A stretch of 5,545 nucleotides of DNA from an uncultured Lachnospiraceae bacterium (GTDB lineage Bacteria > Bacillota > Clostridia > Lachnospirales > Lachnospiraceae): NCBI GenBank assembly GCA_902783935.1, contig CACZTA010000315.1, forward strand, positions 1 through 5,545. The letters are read 5' to 3'. Positions 1-4,460 of this stretch are shown piece by piece. The notes under the pieces were generated by a model that did no database searches, was not told where the DNA came from, and was given only the letters and a program-made list of their open reading frames with translations. How positions within the stretch are numbered: the stretch's first letter is position 1; each line of letters begins with the position of its first letter. Position numbers and translations under genes: made by a program.

Positions 1-260
1 TACTGCGCGATGATGACCTGTCCCGCCGCGGAAAAGCCGATGGCGAGAAATGTCAGCAGGTTCAGCACTTCGCCGCCGATCGATACGGCCGACATGCCGG
101 CCCCGCCGATAACCTGCCCGACCACGACCATGTCGACGAGATTATAGACTGCCTGCAGTGCGTTGGCGGCAAGCAGAGGGGCTGCAAAAAGAAAAAGCTG
201 TTTTACGACGCTTCCTTCTGTGAGGTCTTTTATAAGAGTCTGTCCGTTTTGTTTATCCAT
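1..260 (-). CDS. MATE family efflux transporter, N-terminal part (runs off left edge)
   Basis: Multidrug and toxic compound extrusion transporters are 12-helix inner-membrane antiporters that export cationic drugs or metabolites in exchange for Na+ or H+. Only the first 86 residues are present, because the gene continues beyond position 1. What is seen: a short polar start (MDKQNGQTLIKDLTEGSV), a first hydrophobic helix at about residues 19-42 that ends in the family-typical YNLVDMVVVGQVIGG (residues 39-53), and a second helix at about residues 57-85 with LLTFLAIGFSAAGQ before the cut. The D-x-x-x-VG and G-x-S-x-x-GQ pattern matches the N-lobe of the MATE/NorM-DinF fold. The ATG at 260-258 is the only usable start: the frame meets an in-frame stop 36 nt upstream with no other start codon between. 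A weak Shine-Dalgarno GGGA lies 8 nt upstream (269-272). The substrate cannot be told. The gene is divergent from the SGNH hydrolase. Confidence 0.9.
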   Translation of the reverse strand, partial: MDKQNGQTLIKDLTEGSVVKQLFLFAAPLLAANALQAVYNLVDMVVVGQVIGGAGMSAVSIGGEVLNLLTFLAIGFSAAGQVIIAQ

Positions 261-291
261 ATTTGTATTCCCGTCAGCTGTTTCGCATGAT

Positions 292-311
292 ATTCATACT
301 TTAGTATTAAT
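292..311. promoter_or_regulatory. Operator-like palindrome over the MATE promoter
   Basis: This is a 20-bp AT-rich dyad. Arms ATTCATACT and AGTATTAAT are separated by TT, and eight of nine arm positions pair, including the five innermost. It covers the predicted -10 and part of the spacer of the MATE promoter, where a MarR- or TetR-type repressor would sit. The size and AT-richness fit MarR-family operators, but no regulator gene is in the window, so the binding protein is inferred only. Confidence 0.4.
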
Positions 312-320
312 GTAACACAA
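293..320 (-). promoter_or_regulatory. Candidate promoter of the MATE gene
   Basis: On the minus strand, TTGTGT (315-320) serves as a -35 and TATGAA (293-298) as a -10, with a 16-bp spacer. This lies about 33 nt upstream of the MATE start codon. Each hexamer matches the sigma-A consensus at four of six positions, so the call is moderate. The -10 overlaps the palindrome at 292-311. Confidence 0.4.
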
Positions 321-382
321 GTATCCGCTTTTAAGGGAGAGGAACAATTCACAAAATCTCCTCGTTTCTTTTCTCTGTTTCG

Positions 383-417
383 TGTTACAATCTCAGATGT
401 ATCAAATCTGGGATACT
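383..417 (+). promoter_or_regulatory. Candidate extended -10 promoter(s) of the SGNH-transpeptidase operon
   Basis: TGTTACAAT (383-391) is an extended -10 (TGN + TACAAT) without a convincing -35. It would give a leader of roughly 40 nt before the ATG at 438. A second candidate, TGGGATACT (409-417), is also of the TGN form but would start transcription almost at the ribosome binding site, so the first is preferred. Confidence 0.35.
391..413. repeat. Inverted repeat between promoter and start codon of the SGNH gene
   Basis: TCTCAGAT (391-398) pairs with ATCTGGGA (406-413) around a 7-nt spacer. Seven pairs are Watson-Crick and one is T-G. It starts at the end of the candidate -10 TACAAT and could be a DNA operator or a hairpin at the very 5' end of the mRNA. 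No T-run follows, so it is not a terminator. Confidence 0.4.
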
Positions 418-437
418 GTGTGGTCCGGAGGCAACAT

Positions 438-1724
438 ATGGTCAGAAAACAAATCATGCTTATCCGTGCCGGTGTTCTGTCGGCTTTTCTTTTTCTTATC
501 GCTGCATTATCCGCCGCGCCCGTCTGTGCGGACCCCCAGGGAATTATCATTCTCGGGGATTCGAGGGCGGAAGAGATGCATATGTTCGTCGGCGATGCGG
601 GCGTCGGCTGGTGCTATAAGGTCGGAATGGGTTATCTCTGGATGATGTCCGAGGGTTTCCCGACAATTGACGGCGATGTCGGGGCCGGCACGGCCGTTGT
701 CATCACGCTCGGCGTGAATGATGTCGTCGACCAGTTCCGCATCCCGCAGTATGCGGCCGCCATCAATGCCAAAGCCGCAGAATGGCGGGCGCGGGGAGCC
801 CAGACATTCTATGTGTCGATCACGCCTGTTGATGACGCGCTCGATCACTATGAGCACAATTCCGACATCGTCTACTGGAACAATACCATCCAGCCGCTTT
901 TGTCCCAGGATGTCGTCTACCTGGATATCTACAGCGCCATCATCGGCAATTTTTCGACTGTCGACGGGCTGCATTATACGGGTCCGACATATGAGAGGAT
1001 TTTTGACCTGATCATTTCAGGCGTGGAATCCGCAGGCTATTATCCTTATTCGGAAGACGACTATGAAGACGACGGCATGCCGAGGACGACGATGACCGTC
1101 GCGGAAACAGAAGGGGCCTGGTCCGGCGCGGAAATGCCCGCCGATGACGCGGTGAGCGGAATATCCGGGACGGAATCCGAAGAGGAAGTGCCGGGCTATA
1201 CGGGCTGGCAGGCACTTGCAGACAAAACCATCTACTATGTGGACGGAGTACCGGCTTCAGGCCTCATCACCGTGGACGGGGAACTGCATTTCTTTGATGA
1301 TGACGGTTCCGTGATGACCGGGTGGATCCACAGGGACGGCATGACCTGCGTCGCCGACGAAGAAGGGATCGTCCATACCGGCTGGATATCTGACGGACAC
1401 TACTGGTATTATGCAGATGAAAGCGGTATACTGGTGAAGGGCTGGTTCAGGAAAGACGGAAAACGCTATCATGCGGATGAGAGCTGCATTATCGAGAGCG
1501 GATGGGTGACAGATCCGAATGCGGGAACATTTTACCTCGCATCTGACGGCCATGCGCTGTCCGGGTGGTACGAGATCGAAGGGAAGACCTATTACTTCGA
1601 CAGCATCGGGTGTATGGTCACCGGACAGAAGGCCATCGGAGACGGAGAGTACCTGTTCGCTGACAGCGGGGAGCTTGTCCGCACCGTCAGCGGGCCCGCG
1701 CCGGAAGTTCTGAAAGCAGAATAA
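438..1724 (+). CDS. Secreted SGNH/GDSL-family hydrolase with eight C-terminal cell-wall-binding repeats
   Basis: A 428-residue exported esterase-like enzyme. Residues 1-31 are a signal peptide: positive start MVRK, hydrophobic core at 11-26, likely signal peptidase I cleavage after VCA31. Residues 36-205 are an SGNH hydrolase domain with G40-D41-S42 (block I, nucleophile S42), G92-V93-N94-D95 (block III, oxyanion hole) and D176-G-L-H179 (block V, catalytic Asp and His). An acidic linker follows at about residues 210-255, then eight repeats of about 20 residues (256-415) of the glucan/choline-binding type (GW...YY.D..G....). The family hydrolyses ester bonds. With wall-binding repeats, the likely substrate is an O-acyl group on peptidoglycan or a wall polymer, but that is inference. 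The start was set at ATG 438 because GGAGG at 427-431 lies 6 nt upstream. A longer frame from GTG 420 would place this ribosome binding site inside the gene and add charged residues before the signal peptide. The L,D-transpeptidase gene follows after 73 nt, probably in the same operon. Confidence 0.9.
   Translation: MVRKQIMLIRAGVLSAFLFLIAALSAAPVCADPQGIIILGDSRAEEMHMFVGDAGVGWCYKVGMGYLWMMSEGFPTIDGDVGAGTAVVITLGVNDVVDQFRIPQYAAAINAKAAEWRARGAQTFYVSITPVDDALDHYEHNSDIVYWNNTIQPLLSQDVVYLDIYSAIIGNFSTVDGLHYTGPTYERIFDLIISGVESAGYYPYSEDDYEDDGMPRTTMTVAETEGAWSGAEMPADDAVSGISGTESEEEVPGYTGWQALADKTIYYVDGVPASGLITVDGELHFFDDDGSVMTGWIHRDGMTCVADEEGIVHTGWISDGHYWYYADESGILVKGWFRKDGKRYHADESCIIESGWVTDPNAGTFYLASDGHALSGWYEIEGKTYYFDSIGCMVTGQKAIGDGEYLFADSGELVRTVSGPAPEVLKAE
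1203..1682 (+). repeat. Region encoding eight tandem wall-binding repeats of about 20 residues
   Basis: Protein residues 256-415 of the SGNH hydrolase split into units of 19, 20, 20, 20, 20, 21, 20 and 20 residues. Six begin with GW; the second begins with GL and the last with GQ. Units 4 (GWISDGHYWYYADESGILVK) and 7 (GWYEIEGKTYYFDSIGCMVT) are closest to the canonical choline/glucan-binding motif. Unit 3 has lost the central aromatic pair, and units 3, 5 and 7 each contain a cysteine. Canonical units bind choline on teichoic acid or glucans. Ligand specificity here cannot be told. Confidence 0.8.
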
Positions 1725-1744
1725 AGCCGGCGATGAGGGGTGTG

Positions 1745-1787
1745 TTTTAAGAGGGGATTTATTTTAAGAAGGGTTTATTAAGGGGAG
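1745..1787 (+). repeat. Three tandem Shine-Dalgarno-like units upstream of the L,D-transpeptidase
   Basis: The 73-nt gap holds three imperfect copies of a short unit: TTTTAAGAGGGGATTTA (1745-1761), TTTTAAGAAGGGTTTA (1762-1777) and TTAAGGGGAG (1778-1787). Each carries a purine-rich core that could pair with the 16S rRNA 3' end. Only the last, AGGGGAG at 1781-1787, is correctly placed, 10 nt before ATG 1798. No stem followed by a T-run is present, so read-through from the upstream gene is expected. Confidence 0.65.
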
Positions 1788-1797
1788 CTTTTTACAA

Positions 1798-3228
1798 ATG
1801 AAAAAATCGCGCAAGGGCAGAAAAGCCGGCGTTTATCTTGCGATCGGTATCAGTCTTGCCGCCGCGGCAGGCGGCGTCTACTGGTACGGCTATCAGAAAC
1901 TGGACGGTGTCTTTCTCCCGAACACGACTGTCAACGGCATGGATGTGAGTCTCATGACGCCGGATGAAGTTCGGGAGACAGTGGAACAGACGGATGCCGA
2001 TAAGGTGCTGACACTGACAACGAAAGAGGGAAATACCGAGACAATTGCCTACCGGGACCTGGATTATAAACACATCTGGGCAGTTTCCGCCGAAGACCTG
2101 CAGGCATCTCAGGATCACAGGCTGTGGCCGCTCAGCCGTTTCCGTCCCGCAGAGCTTACGACCGGGGAAGGGTACACATTCAGTGAAGAAAAACTGCTGG
2201 GTGCCGTTAAGGAACTGAACTGTATTTCCGGCGGGGGGATTACTGATCCGCGGGATGCCTCCATCGTCTGCAAAAAGAAAAAACAGGAATATGTCATCGT
2301 CCCTTCTGTTGACGGCAACCGGCTCGATGAATCAGCCGTTATCACGGCCGTCAGGGATGCGGTTGACACCGGGCAGACTTCGGTCGACCTGAAAGGACAG
2401 GGGTGCTATAAAAGAGCCCTCGTTCACACAAAGGACGCCTCAATCCAGGATGTATTTAACAGAATCAACAGCATCCAGAACGCCGTCATCACCCTGGATC
2501 TCTACGGATCCAGCATCGAATTGACAAAGAAGGACTTCTTTGACTGGCTTCAGTTTGACGCCGCATCCGGCACGGTCACGCTTTCTGATGAAAAGCTTTC
2601 CGCGTATGTCGACCAGATGGCACAGAAATACGATACCTATATGAGGCCGCGTTCCTTTACCACGACTTACGGGGATACGATCACGGTCGGCGGTGGCGAA
2701 TACGACACGTACGGGTTCATCCTTGAGCCGCACGATACGCGCCTGGCACTGAAGGAAGCTATTCTGAGCGGAAAATCACAGGAAATTGAAACCGTCTGGG
2801 AGCGGACCGGCAGGCGGATCACACCTGACGGGAATGACATCGGCTCCACCTATATCGAGATCAGTATCGACCAGCAGCATATGTGGTATTATGAGGACGG
2901 TGAAATCCTGGTCTCGACAGACGTCGTCACCGGCATGATGACGCCGGAGAGGCGTTCCCCGACAGGCGTCCTCTATGTAATCGGCAAACTGACTGATTAT
3001 ACGATGTACGGCAGCTACGGCTCGTCATTTGTCAATTATGCGATCATGCTCAATGAAGACGGCGTTTATATCCACGACGCCTCCTGGCGCTCTTCATTCG
3101 GCGGCTCAATCTATTACTACAGCGGGAGCCACGGCTGCATCAATACGCCGTACTCGCAGGTCGAGCAGCTCTATGACCTGATTCAGGACGGGACGCCCGT
3201 GATCATCTACGACCGCAACGAAATGTGA
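1798..3228 (+). CDS. Membrane-anchored L,D-transpeptidase (YkuD) with PG_binding_4-type N-terminal region
   Basis: A 476-residue protein that probably forms 3-3 (mDap-mDap) cross-links in peptidoglycan, or attaches proteins to it, on the outer face of the membrane. A basic start (KKSRKGRK) and one hydrophobic segment at residues 12-30 make a signal anchor with the C-terminus outside. Residues from about 40 to 345 resemble the PG_binding_4 region found before YkuD domains in Clostridia, including NGMDVS (46-51) and GGGEYDTYGF (298-307). The YkuD catalytic domain covers residues 352-471. It opens with YIEISIDQQHMWYY and has H426 (IHDASWRS) and the active-site box S444-H445-G446-C447-I-N449, with C447 as the nucleophile. 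All expected catalytic residues are present. This class is inhibited by carbapenems rather than penicillins. ATG 1798 has AGGGGAG 10 nt upstream. The gene probably shares a transcript with the SGNH hydrolase, giving a wall-remodelling pair. Confidence 0.93.
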   Translation: MKKSRKGRKAGVYLAIGISLAAAAGGVYWYGYQKLDGVFLPNTTVNGMDVSLMTPDEVRETVEQTDADKVLTLTTKEGNTETIAYRDLDYKHIWAVSAEDLQASQDHRLWPLSRFRPAELTTGEGYTFSEEKLLGAVKELNCISGGGITDPRDASIVCKKKKQEYVIVPSVDGNRLDESAVITAVRDAVDTGQTSVDLKGQGCYKRALVHTKDASIQDVFNRINSIQNAVITLDLYGSSIELTKKDFFDWLQFDAASGTVTLSDEKLSAYVDQMAQKYDTYMRPRSFTTTYGDTITVGGGEYDTYGFILEPHDTRLALKEAILSGKSQEIETVWERTGRRITPDGNDIGSTYIEISIDQQHMWYYEDGEILVSTDVVTGMMTPERRSPTGVLYVIGKLTDYTMYGSYGSSFVNYAIMLNEDGVYIHDASWRSSFGGSIYYYSGSHGCINTPYSQVEQLYDLIQDGTPVIIYDRNEM

Positions 3229-3258
3229 AGATTGTTCAAAGTTTATTCAAAATATCTG

Positions 3259-3280
3259 CATAGATTCGATCAGATCTATG
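3259..3280. promoter_or_regulatory. Operator-like dyad upstream of the HD-hydrolase -10
   Basis: This is a perfect 7-bp inverted repeat, CATAGAT (3259-3265) and ATCTATG (3274-3280), with an 8-nt spacer. It ends 4 bp before the TATACT -10, so it fills the -35/spacer region where a bound protein would block or replace -35 contacts. It lacks a T-run and is therefore not a convincing terminator for the upstream transpeptidase. Confidence 0.45.
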
Positions 3281-3281
3281 A

Positions 3282-3290
3282 TGCTATACT
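3282..3290 (+). promoter_or_regulatory. Extended -10 promoter of the HD hydrolase
   Basis: TGCTATACT combines the TGN extension with TATACT, five of six matches to TATAAT. The expected -35 position (about 3262-3267) has AGATTC, a poor match, as is tolerated in extended -10 promoters or in activator-dependent ones. Transcription would start near 3297, giving a leader of about 65 nt. Confidence 0.5.
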
Positions 3291-3361
3291 GCTGTTATAA
3301 GGGATAATCGTGATTAGAGGAAAGCACAACCCGCATCTACCCGGGAAAGGGGCATACAGCA

Positions 3362-3778
3362 GTGAGTGAAGACAGACAGCTTGAGATTGCAGTGAAAATT
3401 GCTGAAGAGAAGCACGCAGGGCAGGTGGATAAACAAGGTGTGGATTATATTTATCATCCGATCCGGGTGATGAATTCGCTTCGCGGCGGCCTTAAGATCG
3501 CGGGCATCCTTCATGATATCATCGAAGATACGGATACGACGGCGGAAGATCTTCTGGAAGCCGGCATAGACAAGCGGTACGTCGATATCGTGGAGTGCCT
3601 CACCAGAAAACCTGATACTTCCTACTTCGACTATATCCTCAGAATCCGTGAAAATCCGGACGCGGTCAAGGTAAAGCTCGCCGATCTTCACGACAACCTG
3701 AGAGACGGCTGTCCGGAGAGCCTGCAGGCCAGATACCTCACGGCAGTCGACCTGCTTGAGACAGATTCAGCAAAATAA
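3362..3778 (+). CDS. Small stand-alone HD-domain hydrolase, MESH1/SpoT-hydrolase-like
   Basis: A 138-residue cytoplasmic protein that is a single HD domain. Visible metal and catalytic residues, in order: H32 in YHP, H51-D52 (LHD), E55-D56 (IED) and D108 with N112 in LADLHDNLR. This set, with spacing H32...H51D52...D108xxxN112, is that of the Mn2+-dependent (p)ppGpp 3'-pyrophosphohydrolase domain of RelA/SpoT and of the stand-alone animal and bacterial MESH1/SAH enzymes. No synthetase or regulatory domain follows. The protein is shorter than typical MESH1 (about 180 residues), so the substrate could be another nucleotide. The start is GTG 3362, supported by GGGAAAGGGG at 3343-3352, 9 nt upstream; no other in-frame start is near. 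It has its own promoter and a strong terminator immediately after the stop, so it is monocistronic, though read-through from the transpeptidase is possible. Confidence 0.87.
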   Translation: MSEDRQLEIAVKIAEEKHAGQVDKQGVDYIYHPIRVMNSLRGGLKIAGILHDIIEDTDTTAEDLLEAGIDKRYVDIVECLTRKPDTSYFDYILRIRENPDAVKVKLADLHDNLRDGCPESLQARYLTAVDLLETDSAK

Positions 3779-3809
3779 AAAGAACCCCGGATCAGGGTTC
3801 TTTTTTTTT
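3779..3809. terminator. Bidirectional intrinsic terminator between convergent genes
   Basis: Stem AGAACCC (3781-3787) pairs with GGGTTCT (3795-3801) around a 7-nt loop and can be lengthened by A-T pairs. On the plus strand it runs into nine T residues (3801-3809). Read on the minus strand, the same stem is followed by a T-rich tract (TTTTTATTTT), so it can end both the HD-hydrolase transcript and the opposing membrane-protein transcript. It begins directly after the TAA of the HD gene. Confidence 0.92.
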
Positions 3810-3814
3810 GCTTA

Positions 3815-4336
3815 TTATGCGGACGGCTGTTCCCCGATTGTATTCAGGTCGACATAAAATTGTTCTGTCTCCTCCGGAACGGGATATACGCGCACAGGCT
3901 TCCCGATAATGTCTTTTCCCGGATATTTCCTGACTGCTTCACTTGAAAATGTGGCGCTCTTTCCGGACACGGGATCCGTATACCTGCAGACGACATGATA
4001 GCCTTCTTCTCCGCCTGACAGGCGGAGGCTTCTCGAAATCCCGATGATCTCGGCTGTCAGGTAGCCTTCGGGAGGCACCTCCGGAATAAATGTATCCGCG
4101 CGGCTGCGGACAGCAGAGGTTTCTTCCTTCGCTTTTTTCATAAGGGAAACCGAATGGAAGAGCAGCGCGCCGCCGGCTGCCGCGAGGAGGACCGCTCCGG
4201 TCAGAACTGCCGGGCTGACCGGTCTCCCGACGAGGCCGCTTCCTTCCTGCAGGTTTCTGACCAGCAGGAACAGGCCGCATATGACGGCAGCGGCTCCGGT
4301 TATAAGGCCTGCTGTCACAGTATTATTCTGTTTCAT
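3815..4336 (-). CDS. Two-helix membrane protein, DUF3592-like
   Basis: A 173-residue protein of unknown function. Two hydrophobic segments lie at about residues 7-26 and 43-65, joined by a short loop. A soluble C-terminal domain of about 85 residues (89-168) follows, with the pattern LTAEIIGISRS ... YHVVCRYTDPVSGK ... GKPVRVYPVPEETEQFYVDL. That layout (a varying strand, a Y.V.Y.D..G strand pair, then G..V.VY..P.......D) resembles DUF3592, a small beta domain in bacterial membrane proteins with no assigned reaction. The assignment is by eye. ATG 4336 is preferred over the longer GTG 4366 because AAAGGA (4345-4350) sits 8 nt upstream and the first helix then starts close to the N-terminus. The longer start would add ten polar residues. 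It is convergent with the HD hydrolase and divergent from the nuclease-NTPase. Confidence 0.75.
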   Translation of the reverse strand: MKQNNTVTAGLITGAAAVICGLFLLVRNLQEGSGLVGRPVSPAVLTGAVLLAAAGGALLFHSVSLMKKAKEETSAVRSRADTFIPEVPPEGYLTAEIIGISRSLRLSGGEEGYHVVCRYTDPVSGKSATFSSEAVRKYPGKDIIGKPVRVYPVPEETEQFYVDLNTIGEQPSA

Positions 4337-4383
4337 AAGCTGAATCCTTTCGTTTCCTGTCTTCACGCCGGGGCTTCTTCCCT

Positions 4384-4412
4384 TTGCTTACAGGACAAGT
4401 TTATAGTAAGAT
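4384..4412 (+). promoter_or_regulatory. Weak candidate promoter of the nuclease-NTPase gene
   Basis: TTGCTT (4384-4389) and TAAGAT (4407-4412) have a 17-bp spacer and would give a leader of about 42 nt. The match is modest (three and four of six). It overlaps the opposing promoter face to face, so the two genes could compete for RNA polymerase. Confidence 0.25.
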
Positions 4413-4431
4413 GGTATCGGAGAAAAATCAA
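4403..4431 (-). promoter_or_regulatory. Candidate promoter of the DUF3592-like gene
   Basis: On the minus strand, TTGATT (4426-4431) and TACTAT (4403-4408) form a -35/-10 pair with a 17-bp spacer. Each hexamer matches consensus at four of six positions. Transcription would begin near 4396, about 60 nt before ATG 4336. Confidence 0.4.
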
Positions 4432-4460
4432 TACGATTCCTTGCGCGGAAATGATATGTC

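Noticed and set aside
420..437. Longer SGNH hydrolase starting at GTG 420
   Set aside because: The GGAGG ribosome binding site (427-431) would fall inside the gene and the added residues are charged, ahead of an otherwise normal signal peptide. ATG 438 has ideal spacing.
507..974. Minus-strand frame of 155 codons opposite the SGNH domain
   Set aside because: It is antisense to clear catalytic blocks (GDS, GVND, DGLH). No ribosome binding site or family resemblance was seen.
1203..1682. Protein-level tandem repeats as a CRISPR or DNA satellite
   Set aside because: The periodicity is about 60 nt and in frame, but the DNA copies are strongly diverged. Conservation is at the amino-acid level, as expected for wall-binding repeats.
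3259..3280. Dyad after the transpeptidase gene as an intrinsic terminator
   Set aside because: The stem is only 7 bp, AT-rich and not followed by a T-run, while an extended -10 lies immediately downstream, so an operator reading fits better.
3314..3691. Minus-strand frame of 125 codons opposite the HD hydrolase
   Set aside because: The plus strand encodes a coherent HD domain with its own promoter, ribosome binding site and terminator. The minus frame is a shadow.
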